A stretch of 64,000 nucleotides of DNA from Paraburkholderia fungorum (GTDB taxonomy: Bacteria > Pseudomonadota > Gammaproteobacteria > Burkholderiales > Burkholderiaceae). The position numbers were made by a program, and so were the translations under genes. Below the pieces are notes generated by a model, which saw only the letters and a program-made list of their open reading frames with translations, was not told the DNA's origin and did not search any database. The stretch covers positions 744,001 to 808,000 of the forward strand of contig NZ_CADFGE010000001.1 in the NCBI RefSeq assembly GCF_902833645.1, in the 5' to 3' direction. Each line of letters opens with the position of its first letter. The stretch's first letter is position 1. This document shows positions 44,036 to 57,527 of this stretch, one piece after another.

Positions 44036-45631
44036 TCAATCCGCGTGAATCACCGGCTCGAGCTTGCGCTGGAGCTTGATTGGCGGCACGCGGCGGCTTT
44101 GCCACACGGACACTACGGCAATGATCGCCGCCATCGCGAGACCCAGATGAATCGCCGCGACGAGCGACTCACGCGCGCTCTCCAGCAACATCGCGCCGTT
44201 GTGACCCGCATGCTGCAGTTGGCCGAGCAAGGTGGTTTGCGCGTCGCGATTGATCAGGATTTGCGGATCGCCGAGGTCGGTGAACCATTGCGACGCGTGA
44301 TCGTTCTCCAGCGCGCTGCGCACGCCGCTGGCGTACATATGGCTAACCAGGGTGCCGGTCAGCGCCGTGCCGATCATCCCGCCGATCATCCGTAGCGACT
44401 GCAGCAGCGCCGTGGCAATGCCAAGATGCTCACGGCCGGCCGTCTGCTGCGCGAAGATCGTTAGATTCGGCATGACGAAGCCGAGACCAAGGCCACCGAG
44501 CACCATGAACGACATCAGCAGCCATTGGGGCATGGAATGCGTCGCAACGACCACGCCGAGACACGCCAGCGCCACCAGGGCGAAGCCAATGTACAGCATC
44601 AGATTCGGATTGCGCACACGCGAGACGATACGGCCGTTGGCAATACTGCCGATCGTAATGAACACGACGAGCGGCGTAATAACGAGCCCCGCTTCTTTCG
44701 GCGACATCCCGAAGCCACCCTGAAACAACAACGGCGCGTAGAACAGCAACGAAAACATCGTGAAGCCACCAAGCACGGCCAGCGTAAAAAGCGCGGACAG
44801 ACTGGGATTGCGAAACATATCTACCGGCAGAATCGCCGTCGGGCAGCGTTTTTCCCACTGCCACAGGCCGTATGCTGAGGCGACGCTCAATACGAGCAAC
44901 GCGCAGACGCTCAACGTGACGCCATGCTTCGGCAAGAACTCAACGAACAGTTGCAGCGAGCCGAGCGCCACCGCGATCAGCAGCGCGCCAGGCCAATCAA
45001 GCCGCATCTTGCCTTCGTGCTCGATGTGCCGCAGATGCGGCAGGAAACGCCAGACGAAAAATAGGGACAACAGACCGACCGGCAGATTCACATAGAACAC
45101 CGAGCGCCAGCCGTAGTACTGCGTGAGGAAACCACCGAGCGACGGACCCACTGCGTTCGCAATGCCGAACGCCGAACTCATCAGCACCTGCCAGCGCAGA
45201 CGCACGACCGAGTCGGGGAACAGATCAGGAATGCAGGCAAAGGCGGTGCCGACCAGCATGCCGCCGCCGATGCCCTGCAAGCCGCGCGCGAGCACGAGGA
45301 ACAGCATGTTGTTGGCGGCGCCGCACAGCACTGACGCCGCCGTGAATACGACGATCGATGCGATCACGAATGGCTTGCGCCCATAGTAATCGCCGAGGCG
45401 GCCGAAAATCGGCACGGTGATCACCGAGGTCAGCAGATATAACGTGGCAACCCACGCATAGAGCTCGAAACCCTTCAGTTCCGCGACGATGGTGGGCAAC
45501 GCGGTGCCGACCACGGTCTGATCCAGCGCGACCAGCATCGAAACGAAGGAAACACCGAGCATCGCTAGCAGCGACTCACGAAACGGTAAGACTTGCCCAC
45601 TCGAGTGGTGGGCCGCGGTATGGACAGCCAT
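44036..45631 (-). CDS. DHA2-family MFS drug efflux pump (14 helices)
   Basis: 531 aa, typical DHA2/EmrB length. SMLVALDQTVVGTALPTI is the first helix, GRLGDYYGRKPFVIAS the cytoplasmic loop motif, and GPSLGGFL motif C of antiporters. The start at 45631 places the helix correctly; an upstream in-frame start at 45664 overlaps the candidate operator. First gene of an MFS-MarR operon. Substrate unknown; likely toxic organics or antibiotics. Confidence 0.9.
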   Translation of the reverse strand: MAVHTAAHHSSGQVLPFRESLLAMLGVSFVSMLVALDQTVVGTALPTIVAELKGFELYAWVATLYLLTSVITVPIFGRLGDYYGRKPFVIASIVVFTAASVLCGAANNMLFLVLARGLQGIGGGMLVGTAFACIPDLFPDSVVRLRWQVLMSSAFGIANAVGPSLGGFLTQYYGWRSVFYVNLPVGLLSLFFVWRFLPHLRHIEHEGKMRLDWPGALLIAVALGSLQLFVEFLPKHGVTLSVCALLVLSVASAYGLWQWEKRCPTAILPVDMFRNPSLSALFTLAVLGGFTMFSLLFYAPLLFQGGFGMSPKEAGLVITPLVVFITIGSIANGRIVSRVRNPNLMLYIGFALVALACLGVVVATHSMPQWLLMSFMVLGGLGLGFVMPNLTIFAQQTAGREHLGIATALLQSLRMIGGMIGTALTGTLVSHMYASGVRSALENDHASQWFTDLGDPQILINRDAQTTLLGQLQHAGHNGAMLLESARESLVAAIHLGLAMAAIIAVVSVWQSRRVPPIKLQRKLEPVIHAD

Positions 45632-45648
45632 TTTTGATAGTGCAACAG

Positions 45649-45676
45649 TTGACTCGTCAAACAATCGGGAATCATA
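45649..45676 (-). promoter_or_regulatory. Candidate promoter and MarR operator for the MFS pump
   Basis: TATGAT -10 box (45676-45671 on the minus strand) followed by the palindrome TTGAC GA GTCAA (45660-45649). A repressor on this palindrome would block transcription of the pump and of marR. The -35 box is weak. Confidence 0.5.
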
Positions 45677-45769
45677 CCACGGGGCGATGCTCTAAGCTGA
45701 ACCCGCCGGCGCGGTTTACCGTAGCGGCAATCGACTGAAGAATGGAAACACATGACGCCAGGGAGGCAC

Positions 45770-46612
45770 ATGGAGCAGAGTTCGCTCGCAGCACATTCAT
45801 TATCGGACGACGATCTGAGCGCGTTGCGACGCGCGAAACACGAGTTGGAGAGCCCCGCGCTGGCGATGAAACTGGCCAGCATCGTCGGCGCGCCGCTCGA
45901 AAAGCTGCTCTCGCGCATACCGGCTTTTGCCAACGAAAAGGTCACCGATGCGACAGAACTGGCACTGCGCAAGTGCCTCTCGATCGCACTGCGCACCTTG
46001 GGGCGGCAAGCGGGCGCCTCGCCGCTGATCGTGCCCGACAAGCCGAGCAATCTGCTGCACAAATTCGCCGTGGCCACGACGGGTGCGGCCGGCGGCGCGT
46101 TCGGTCTGTTCGCGCTGCCGGTCGAGTTGCCCGTCACGACCACGCTGATGTTCCGCTCGATCTGCGACATCGCGCGCAGCGAGGGCGAGGATCTGGCGTC
46201 GATCGACACGCAGTTGCAATGCCTCACCGTGCTCGGTATGGGCGGCACCTCGAAAGCCGACGACGACGCCGACTTCGGCTACTTCATCATGCGCGGCGCG
46301 CTCGCGCAGGCGGTGTCGAAGGCGTCATCAGAAATCGCGACGAAAGGCTTCACCGCGCATGGCTCCGCCGCCTTGCTGCGCCTGCTCAATACGATTGCCG
46401 CGCGATTCTCGGTGCAGGTGAGCGAGCAGATCGCCGCCAAATCGATTCCGGCGATCGGCGCAGTGCTCGGCGCGATGGTCAATACCGTGTTCATCGACCA
46501 CTTCCAGCAAGTCGCGCACGGCCACTTCACCGTGCGGCGGCTGGAGCGGCAATACGGCCAGCAGGCAGTGGAGAGCGCCTATCAGGCGATCGACGTCACG
46601 CTGGACGGTTGA
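45770..46612 (+). CDS. EcsC-family protein
   Basis: 280 aa. LSDDDLSALRRAKHELESPALAMKLASIVGAPLEKLLSRIP is the EcsC opening; a hydrophobic TTGAAGGAFGLFALPVELPVTTTLMFRSI stretch lies mid-protein. Function of this domain is not established; it often sits in stress or membrane-transport contexts. AGGGAGG precedes the ATG at 45770, which is preferred to 45752. The 3' end overlaps the convergent hydrolase gene by 31 bases. Confidence 0.82.
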   Translation: MEQSSLAAHSLSDDDLSALRRAKHELESPALAMKLASIVGAPLEKLLSRIPAFANEKVTDATELALRKCLSIALRTLGRQAGASPLIVPDKPSNLLHKFAVATTGAAGGAFGLFALPVELPVTTTLMFRSICDIARSEGEDLASIDTQLQCLTVLGMGGTSKADDDADFGYFIMRGALAQAVSKASSEIATKGFTAHGSAALLRLLNTIAARFSVQVSEQIAAKSIPAIGAVLGAMVNTVFIDHFQQVAHGHFTVRRLERQYGQQAVESAYQAIDVTLDG

Positions 46613-47556
46613 GCGGCTGTGCCACGCCCGCCCGTTGTACTCGTCACGCGGCGCACAAATGCCGCGGCGCGGTCGAGCGCGCGGCCTCCTTCCGGGATGA
46701 ACGGCGTGAACAACGGCCAGACGTGCGGCATTTTCTTCCACACTTCGAATTCGCAGTCGACGCCTGCGGCGCGTGCGTTATCGGCGACGCGTTGCGAGTC
46801 ATCCAGCAAGACCTCCGTGCTGCCCGCCATGATGAAGAGCGGCGGCAAGCCGCGCAGGTCGGCATAAACCGGCGAAGCGTACGGATGCGTAGCCGGGGCG
46901 TCACCGAGATAGACCTGCGCGGCGCGAGCGATCGCGGGGCCGCTGAACATCGGATCGAGACCGTCATTGTTGCGGATCGAGGCGCCGGCGGCGGCCAGAT
47001 CGGTCCATGGGGAGAACAGCAAGCCTCCAGCAGGCAGCGGGTCACCGGCATCGCGCAAGGCAACAAGCGTGGCCAGCGCGAGGCCGCCGCCCGCCGAGTC
47101 GCCTGAAATCACGATCGACTCGGGCGGCGTGCCGTCGGCCACCAACCGCCGGTAAGCCGCGGTCGCATCATCGAGCGCAGCCGGGAAACGATGCTCCGGA
47201 GCAAGCCGGTAATCGAGCGAAAAGACCGGCGCGTTGGCACGCGTCGCCAGACCAAACACCAGCGAGCGATGCGTACGCGGCGAGCAGAAGTAATAGCCAC
47301 CGCCGTGGCAATACAGCACGGTCGGATGGGTAGGGGCGCTCGAAACGCCGTCGACGCGTTCGATCCACTCGCCCTGCAGCGGCCAATCCTTCGCCTCCTG
47401 CAACTCCCGCAGACGCCAGCCAGCGGGTACTTTCGGCGACCAGACGCGCTTGGCGGTCAACGCGCGTGCCTTCTCGACATTGATGTCCGGTTTGAGGGTT
47501 TGCGGCCGGAACTGTCTGCGCAGATACCAGCACGCGAGTGCACTTTGCCAACTCAT
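46582..47556 (-). CDS. Alpha/beta hydrolase, hormone-sensitive-lipase family
   Basis: 324 aa. The oxyanion motif HGGGYYFCSPRTH (about residue 84), the nucleophile elbow GDSAGGG, the acid in DDSQRVAD and His in MPHVWPLF complete the catalytic set. Acts on acyl or carboxyl esters, substrate unknown. AAGGAG is nine bases before the ATG at 47556. The 3' end overlaps the EcsC gene in opposite orientation. Confidence 0.9.
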   Translation of the reverse strand: MSWQSALACWYLRRQFRPQTLKPDINVEKARALTAKRVWSPKVPAGWRLRELQEAKDWPLQGEWIERVDGVSSAPTHPTVLYCHGGGYYFCSPRTHRSLVFGLATRANAPVFSLDYRLAPEHRFPAALDDATAAYRRLVADGTPPESIVISGDSAGGGLALATLVALRDAGDPLPAGGLLFSPWTDLAAAGASIRNNDGLDPMFSGPAIARAAQVYLGDAPATHPYASPVYADLRGLPPLFIMAGSTEVLLDDSQRVADNARAAGVDCEFEVWKKMPHVWPLFTPFIPEGGRALDRAAAFVRRVTSTTGGRGTAAQPSSVTSIA

Positions 47557-47677
47557 CGGGACACGCTCCTTCGCTAGTGTCCCGCCATGGTACGTGCGTT
47601 CGCCGATGCGTCGGTGGACGGTGGCTTCTAATCCTGAACAAGCGCGCGCCACCGCGCCGACCGGATGTTTCTCCTAT

Positions 47678-48112
47678 CTAGTTCGCCGGCAAGATCTGCC
47701 CGCGAATTTCACCCATCGGGTTCTGCGCGGTATGAACATTGAAGTACCACTGGCCCGCCATCAAGTCCGTCACCTGCTGCTCGGAGAGCGCCGCCGATCC
47801 TTTGATCGGACTTGCCAGCGCTTCTTTCCCGACCGGCACCTGGACCTTGGCGTTCTGCCCGACCGGCGCGGGGCCATGGAAATGTGCGGCGGTTGCCGGA
47901 CCGCTCAGCCCCTCGTAGGTCACAGTCCATTGCAGGGTTTTGGTCGACGTATCGAACGTGGCGTTCAACAGACCGTGCCCGTGGCTCACTCGCGGCGGCA
48001 CTTCGCTCGACGGCTCGAGGTCCGCTTTCAACGCCACCGTATCCGCGAAGGCGACACCCGACGCCAACGCCCACAACACCACAGCCAGATTCAGCTTTCG
48101 AAGTGCAATCAT
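47678..48112 (-). CDS. Secreted CHRD-domain protein
   Basis: 144 aa with a signal peptide (LNLAVVLWALASGVAFA). The mature part has SEVPPRVSHGHGLLNATFDTSTKTLQWTVTYEGLSGPATAAHFHGPAPVGQ and WYFNVHTAQNPMGEIRGQI, the CHRD fold found in chordin-like and many bacterial secreted proteins. Function unknown. GGAG precedes the ATG at 48112. Stands alone between the hydrolase and a porin. Confidence 0.85.
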   Translation of the reverse strand: MIALRKLNLAVVLWALASGVAFADTVALKADLEPSSEVPPRVSHGHGLLNATFDTSTKTLQWTVTYEGLSGPATAAHFHGPAPVGQNAKVQVPVGKEALASPIKGSAALSEQQVTDLMAGQWYFNVHTAQNPMGEIRGQILPAN

Positions 48113-48253
48113 CGTCTTCTCCGGACTTGATGCACCGCCGCACCGAAAACCCGGATGCGCGCGGAGCCACCAAATACTAGTGCAAATCCGTCGAACACGT
48201 TTGTATCTGGGGACACCCGACGCGACGACGATGCGCAATCGCATCTGCCAATA

Positions 48254-48280
48254 GAAAAAAGCACCGCGAACGGTGCTTTC
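48254..48280 (-). terminator. Rho-independent terminator of the second porin gene
   Basis: AAGCACCG TTCG CGGTGCTT on the minus strand (UUCG loop) followed by T-rich sequence, about 20 bases beyond the porin stop. Confidence 0.86.
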
Positions 48281-48300
48281 TCTTCCTGCAGCAAGGCGTT

Positions 48301-49428
48301 TTAGAAGCGGTGACGAATACCCGTCGTCACCAGGCCTTGGCTCCTGCCCGACGACGGCGCATCGGTACCGAACACTTGCGATCCAATCTTGTTGCCCTTC
48401 GCGCCAACTTGCGCGACGCCTTCGAGGTACAGGTCGGTACGACGCGACAGCGCATAGTCAGCCTGCAGGCCGATCTGGTTCCAGTGGCTCGAACCGTTGG
48501 ACACGCCCGGCGTGTTCTGCAACGCCTGCATGTACGTGTACGCCGCACCGAACGACAACGCCGGCGTCAGGTTGTAATGCGCGTTGACTTCGTAATTGCT
48601 ATAACGCACCGACGCGTCATTGGCGACAAAGTTAAAGCGGCTTTGCGTGTACACGAGGCCAACCGAAGCCGGGCCGAATGTGTAGCTACCGCCGGCGCCC
48701 CACGTACGCTGCCGCTGACGCTCGCCCGCCACGCCGATGGTCGGCGCGCCGTCCTGGACCGCACCGTTCGCGTTGCCGCCGAGACCTTGAACCTGGCGAT
48801 AACCGGCAGCCAGCTTCAGGCCGCCGTTCGAATAACCCATAGCCGCACTGTAGGCGCGATCATTCGCGAAAGCGCCGGCCTGGTTGGAAAAGCCATACAG
48901 ACCGCTGAACGAGAAACCGTCATAGTTCGCGCTCTGGTACTTCACCGAGTTGTTGATGCGCATCGATGCGTTGGCGTTGTCGTTGTCGCCGAGATGGGCG
49001 AGATACACACCGCCCCAACTGCCGGTTGCGGTCAACGGCCCGACATAGTCGACCATGGAGTCGTACTGGCGACCCAAGGTCAGCGTGCCATAGTTGCTCG
49101 AAACGCCGACAAAGGCCTGGCGGCCGAAGCTGCGGTTACCTTGCCCCGTTGTGCCATTGGCAACGTTAAAACCGTTTTCCAACGTGAAAATCGCCGCGTA
49201 ACCCCCGCCGAGATCTTCACGACCACGCATGCCCCAACGGCTGCCCGACGCATTGCCGCTCGTCACGCCGAACGACGCGGCATGCTTCGGCGTATCGCCG
49301 GGGGAAACTTCGTTTTGCACATATGTGAAGCCAGCATCGACGACACCGTACAGCGTCACGCTGCTCTGCGCATGGGCGGCGCTAGCGAACGTCGCGGAAA
49401 CCGCCGCAAGGATCAGAATCTTTTTCAT
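48301..49428 (-). CDS. Gram-negative porin (second)
   Basis: 375 aa: MKKILILAAVSATFASAAHA signal peptide, SSVTLYGVVDAGFTYVQNE, GSRWGMRGREDLGGGYAAIFTLENGF, LTLGRQYDSMVDYVGPL and the terminal RHRF. Same family as the porin at 23247; the loops differ strongly (QVQGLGGNANGAVQD here), so the two would have different pore properties. Outer-membrane trimer. Confidence 0.94.
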   Translation of the reverse strand: MKKILILAAVSATFASAAHAQSSVTLYGVVDAGFTYVQNEVSPGDTPKHAASFGVTSGNASGSRWGMRGREDLGGGYAAIFTLENGFNVANGTTGQGNRSFGRQAFVGVSSNYGTLTLGRQYDSMVDYVGPLTATGSWGGVYLAHLGDNDNANASMRINNSVKYQSANYDGFSFSGLYGFSNQAGAFANDRAYSAAMGYSNGGLKLAAGYRQVQGLGGNANGAVQDGAPTIGVAGERQRQRTWGAGGSYTFGPASVGLVYTQSRFNFVANDASVRYSNYEVNAHYNLTPALSFGAAYTYMQALQNTPGVSNGSSHWNQIGLQADYALSRRTDLYLEGVAQVGAKGNKIGSQVFGTDAPSSGRSQGLVTTGIRHRF

Positions 49429-49930
49429 GATGTTCCAGATAACGTGTGATTATTGAGTCCTCGACTCGATTTATTTGCACAGCACGATTGCAGGCTCGGG
49501 GCGGCTTCATTCACAGCGACCGCTGCAGACGGGCTTGATTTGCAGGGCGGAGTTTAGGTGCCCAACTTTCAGAGACACCACGCGTGTTCGCACAAAATAT
49601 TTTTTTACTTATTCGAAAGATCGGTATCGCAATATTGGCGAGCCTTGAGCCACAAGGCCGTCGATTTATCTCGTTTAATATTTAGCGATGCTTATCTAAT
49701 TAAAACGTTGCGACTCTGCGACATCGTGCGTTCGGAAGTCTCATCATGGCTATTCGGCCGGTTCTTTTACCAGGCAGTTTGTTTGGCGATTACGATGCCC
49801 ATCTGTTACAGCCAGCATTAGCACTTCGCGTCACGGAGCACCGCCGCAAACGGCACGGTTTCTCTCCGCGCTCAACCGAACACCAGCAGTTCCATGAGCG
49901 CAGGCGCTCCCGACCAAGTCCACTATCACG
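49429..49930. other. AT-rich intergenic region
   Basis: 502 bases between divergent porin and LysR genes; 49560-49720 is clearly AT-richer than the window average. A frame at 49558-49821 has no ribosome site and no protein-like features. Probably promoter DNA and possibly a binding region for nucleoid proteins. Confidence 0.45.
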
Positions 49931-50866
49931 ATGAACCAACTGCAGGCCATGCGCGTCTTTCTGAAAGTCGCCGAAAGCGGCTCTTTCGGACGCGCGGCTG
50001 CGAGTCTGGACATCTCCAATGCAGTGGTGACGCGCTATGTCGCGCTGCTCGAAACGCACCTCGATACGCGGCTTGTCAACCGGACCACGCGCAGCCTGTC
50101 GCTGACCGAAGCCGGGCTCGCCTATGCCGAAGGCTGCCGGCAGCTTCTCGATCAGCTGGATGCCATAGAGTCCCGCGTTTCTCAAAGTGCGACCGATCAA
50201 TCCGGTACGCTGAAACTCGTGGCCGTCGCGTCATTTTCGCTATTTGCGTTGACGCCGCTACTGCAGCGTTATCGCCAGCAGTGCCCACGGGTCAAACTGG
50301 CGGTCACCCTGCTGCACCGGCCGGTCGATCTGGTTGAAGAGGGTTTTGACGTCGGCATCGTGGTGCCGGGACAGGTCAGCGGTGGCACGTTGATCAAGCG
50401 CGCTTTGTTCAAGGTCCGTTCGGTGGCGGTTGCATCGCCCGCCTACCTCGCCGCGTCGGGCAAGCCATCCACCCCGGCGCAACTTGTTGCGCACCCTTTT
50501 CTGGCGCCGTCATCCAGGATTCATAGCGCAGAATGGTGTTTCGTCGGCGCCGACGGAAAAGAAGTCACCGTCAAGATGAAAGCCAGCTATGCGGTGAACA
50601 ACGCGGTGATGTTGCGCCAGGCGGCGCTCGCCGATATGGGCATTACGATTCTGCCGGAAAACCACGTCTCGGCGGATCTGACGAACGGTACGCTCGTGCA
50701 GGTGCTGCCCGATTACCGAATCAAAGATGCTGACAAGGAAGTTTCGCTGGTGTATCCCGGACGTCGGCATGTATCCGCTACGACGCGCTCGTTTGTGGAT
50801 TTCACCGTCGACTATTTTCGGAGTAGAGCCGGCGCGAACCTTTCATCGATATTTACGAACAGTTAA
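49931..50866 (+). CDS. LysR-family transcriptional regulator
   Basis: 311 aa. HTH: LQAMRVFLKVAESGSFGRAAASLDISNAVVTRYVALLE; effector domain begins TLKLVAVASFSLFALTPLLQRYRQQ. It is divergent from the second porin gene (502 bases apart), so control of that porin is possible but not shown. Ends just before a strong terminator. Confidence 0.9.
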   Translation: MNQLQAMRVFLKVAESGSFGRAAASLDISNAVVTRYVALLETHLDTRLVNRTTRSLSLTEAGLAYAEGCRQLLDQLDAIESRVSQSATDQSGTLKLVAVASFSLFALTPLLQRYRQQCPRVKLAVTLLHRPVDLVEEGFDVGIVVPGQVSGGTLIKRALFKVRSVAVASPAYLAASGKPSTPAQLVAHPFLAPSSRIHSAEWCFVGADGKEVTVKMKASYAVNNAVMLRQAALADMGITILPENHVSADLTNGTLVQVLPDYRIKDADKEVSLVYPGRRHVSATTRSFVDFTVDYFRSRAGANLSSIFTNS

Positions 50867-50959
50867 TTGCGCATTTTGTAGTGAATCTTTTGCGCTGTCC
50901 CGATTATGCTTCCGGTTGCGAGAAGTGACTCCTTCATCGAGGGATGTCTCCAAATCTTT

Positions 50960-50985
50960 AACGCGGCTTCGGCCGCGTTTTTTTT
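50960..50985 (+). terminator. Rho-independent terminator of the LysR gene
   Basis: AACGCGGC TTC GGCCGCGTT stem-loop followed by eight T, about 95 bases after the stop. Confidence 0.85.
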
Positions 50986-51087
50986 CGCCTGGACGGATCG
51001 TCGTCTGGTTTAGCGCTTAACACGCCAATCCGGTCGCTCAAACGGGGCAACAAGGCCTCATAGTGCCGCAGCGTGAGGCGACCAACG

Positions 51088-54864
<3,777 letters not shown>

Positions 54865-54932
54865 CACGACACCGAGCACGACACCACGCAGTAGTTTCGT
54901 GAAAGGCATCATGAAATGACATGTGGCGGCGC

Positions 54933-55679
54933 TCACGCGACCTCGCCCTGACCAAGAGCGAACGAGGCCGCGTACCGTCGGGACTTGCAGCACAGAAATG
55001 AAAACAACGCACCTGCGGCAACGCCACCCAGCAAAGGCGCCGCCCAGAACAGCCAGAGCTGGTCAAGCGCCCAGTTGCCGACGAACAGGGCCTGACTGGT
55101 TGAGCGAGCAGGATTGATGGAGCCATTGGTAACCGGAATCGATACCATGTACACGATCGTCAGACACGCACCGATGACGAGCGGCGCGATCTGCCTCGAC
55201 CTTCGCCGACTGGCCAACATCAGGCTCGCCATGACGAACGCGAACGACAGAACAAGCTCGATGACGAGCGCGGAATGTAGTTGATAGTCGGCAGGAGAAT
55301 GATCGCCAAAACCGTTCGCTGCGAATTCGCTCGCGGCCAGGTCAAAACCCGGACGGCCGCTCGCTACATAAGCGAGCAGTCCCGCAGCTGCAGTCGCTCC
55401 GAGAATCTGGGCGGCGATATAGGGCAGCAAGTCCCGAACCGGGAATCGTTGTGCGACCGTAAAACCGATCGTGACTGCAGGATTAAAATGCGCGCCGGAG
55501 AGGGTGCCGAACGCATAGCTCGCAGTGACAAGCGCGAGGCCGAACGCGAGCGACATCTCAAGCACACTGTAGCCTTGCTGGGGCGCGCCAGTGTTCAATA
55601 CGACGCTGCCGCAGCCGATGAACACCACCCACGCCGTTCCACTCCCCTCGACCAATAATCGCTTACCTAACGCTACCAT
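54933..55679 (-). CDS. Aquaporin (MIP family, AqpZ-like)
   Basis: 248 aa, six membrane segments. Both pore motifs are present: SGAHFNPAVT and GSINPARSTSQ. The aromatic/Arg selectivity filter Arg is in NPARS, consistent with a water channel rather than a glycerol facilitator. The gene ends 69 bases before the preferred kinase start, so the two may be co-transcribed. The 243-base spacer upstream of it (55680-55922) has no gene and probably contains its promoter. Confidence 0.88.
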   Translation of the reverse strand: MVALGKRLLVEGSGTAWVVFIGCGSVVLNTGAPQQGYSVLEMSLAFGLALVTASYAFGTLSGAHFNPAVTIGFTVAQRFPVRDLLPYIAAQILGATAAAGLLAYVASGRPGFDLAASEFAANGFGDHSPADYQLHSALVIELVLSFAFVMASLMLASRRRSRQIAPLVIGACLTIVYMVSIPVTNGSINPARSTSQALFVGNWALDQLWLFWAAPLLGGVAAGALFSFLCCKSRRYAASFALGQGEVA

Positions 55680-55922
55680 TCCGCCCCCAGTCTTTGTTCA
55701 AATGGCAGACGGTGCATCACTCCAGCCGTTGAACATCTGCCCGAATTTTCCTGGCCCGGCAGCGCACAGCATCGCGAAATAACAGCTTTCGTCATGCGAG
55801 TGTTGGAAGTCGAGCCACAGTCAACTCAGAACTATGAAACGGTAACGTCGCGCAACCAATCAGAAGACTCCTAAAGTCGTAAGGAGCATTGACTGTCCAA
55901 GGATAGTTCTCTCACGCGGCTG

Positions 55923-56567
55923 TCAGGTTAAGCCTATCTGTCGCGCGTAGTCGATGAGGTCGTTTTCTGTTTCGAGACCGAGCTTGCGCATCGCGCTACG
56001 CTTCTGCGTGCTGATGGTCTTACCGCTACGTTGCAGACGTACCGCAATCTCATGGACTGTCAGACCCTGCACATATAGCTGGAAGACCTCCCATTCGCGT
56101 GCACTTAGCACGCCAGCGCGCGGCTGCGGCGGCGCATCGGATGTGTCTATCGCGATGCGTGCCTGATCAGACAGATAAACGCCGCCGGCGACGGCTGCCT
56201 CGATAGCTTCGATCAACGACCTGGCGGTGTCGCGTTTGTCGATGATTCCGGCCACGCCCAGGTGCAACAAACCGGAAAGCATGTGCGCATGACAAATCAT
56301 CGTCAGGATAACGACGCTGGGGTGCGGGCGAGCCCGGAACAGGCGGCGCAGGAAAGATACGACGTTGCTGGCTCCGTCGATGCCCGGCATGCCGATATCC
56401 GACACCACGACGTCGCACGCATGGGTGTCGAGCAATTCGGCCAGCATCTGGGTATCAACCGCCTCGCCGACTATCTCTATGTGAGGGACCGATTGCAACA
56501 GGCGCATCACGCCAACACGAACGCAATCGTGATCGTCGGCCACGATGACGCGGATTTTTTGTGTCAT
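55923..56567 (-). CDS. LuxR-family response regulator (third of the tandem set)
   Basis: 214 aa. Receiver: acidic pair ADDHD, phospho-acceptor Asp in CDVVVSDIGMPG, Lys in DKRDTAR. Output: LuxR HTH (LSAREWEVFQLYVQGLTVHEIAVRLQRSGKTISTQKRSAMRKLG). BvgA/EvgA type. The ribosome site is weak. Nearest of the three regulator genes to the aquaporin/kinase genes, so a likely partner of the hybrid kinase Hpt. Confidence 0.9.
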   Translation of the reverse strand: MTQKIRVIVADDHDCVRVGVMRLLQSVPHIEIVGEAVDTQMLAELLDTHACDVVVSDIGMPGIDGASNVVSFLRRLFRARPHPSVVILTMICHAHMLSGLLHLGVAGIIDKRDTARSLIEAIEAAVAGGVYLSDQARIAIDTSDAPPQPRAGVLSAREWEVFQLYVQGLTVHEIAVRLQRSGKTISTQKRSAMRKLGLETENDLIDYARQIGLT

Positions 56568-56678
56568 TTTTTGTTGTGTTATCGACTGGCACTCCCTGCA
56601 CGCGACGTGCCTCCCCGGGATATGCCAAGTGCATCTTCTGTTCGCCACGCCACCGGACCGGCGTGACGTCCCATCGGC

Positions 56679-57371
56679 TTAACGCCGGTTTTTCAGGCAG
56701 TCTTCAGAGACCACGCCGTGCTCGACGGCGAAGCGGAACAGTTCCGCGTCACTGTGCAAACCGAGCTTGCGCATCGCGGTACATTTCTGTGCGCTGATTG
56801 TCTTGACACTACGCTCAAGGCGGCCGGCAATCTCCGTCACACCAAACCCGGAAGCGTATTGCGTGAACACCTCAAGCTCACGACGCGACAACATTTGCCG
56901 GACAAAATCGAGGCGTTGCGCGACCGTCGCGTCGGCAATCAACGATCGCACCGCAGGTCCGAGGTAGCACTCATGAGCCAGCGCGGTGACGATTGCCACA
57001 TGAATCAGATCGAGCCGGTCGCGTTTGCTGATCAACGCGTCGACACCGAGCGCGATGACCTTCTTCAATGCGGCCGCTTCGGTTTCCATCGTCAGCACGA
57101 CAAGTGCAACCCCCGGAAAGCGGACCTTGAACTGCCTGACGGTTTCCAGCGCACTGTCGCAGAAACCGCATGGCATATAGAGATCCATCAGAACGAGGTC
57201 ACACGGAATACGATCGGCTTCTGCGAAAAGTTCTGTTGCGTCGGCAGCACGGCCGACGATCTGCATGTCCGGATAGCCCGTCATCAGATTCTCGATTGCC
57301 AACAGAACCAGTGGGTGATCGTCTGCGATGATGGTTCGAACAGGCGTGCTTGAGTCAGCGTTTTCGTTCAT
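56679..57371 (-). CDS. LuxR-family response regulator (second of the tandem set)
   Basis: 230 aa. Receiver with IIADDHPLVLLAI, phospho-acceptor Asp in CDLVLMDLYMP and Lys in SKRDRLDL; HTH LSRRELEVFTQYASGFGVTEIAGRLERSVKTISAQKCTAMRKLG. Begins MNENADSST after a GGGGGAGA site. The 111-base spacer before the next regulator gene has no clear terminator, so co-transcription is possible. Confidence 0.9.
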   Translation of the reverse strand: MNENADSSTPVRTIIADDHPLVLLAIENLMTGYPDMQIVGRAADATELFAEADRIPCDLVLMDLYMPCGFCDSALETVRQFKVRFPGVALVVLTMETEAAALKKVIALGVDALISKRDRLDLIHVAIVTALAHECYLGPAVRSLIADATVAQRLDFVRQMLSRRELEVFTQYASGFGVTEIAGRLERSVKTISAQKCTAMRKLGLHSDAELFRFAVEHGVVSEDCLKNRR

Positions 57372-57527
57372 TGTCTTTTTCTCCCCCGTACCTTGATTTC
57401 CTGTCGCTCTCTCCGGAGCAACTGGCCCTGTCGCGATCATTCAACATATTTCGGAGGATAAAAATAAGAGCGCTCCGAAATAGTTCAATCAAATCGCATG
57501 AATAATTAATTAGCTATGCGATTTAAC

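Noticed and set aside
45742..47106. A 454-codon plus-strand frame over the EcsC and hydrolase genes
   Set aside because: Out of frame with EcsC and antisense to the hydrolase, both of which have full motifs.
49558..49821. An 87-aa frame in the AT-rich spacer
   Set aside because: No ribosome site, no protein-like composition, and it lies over a likely promoter region.
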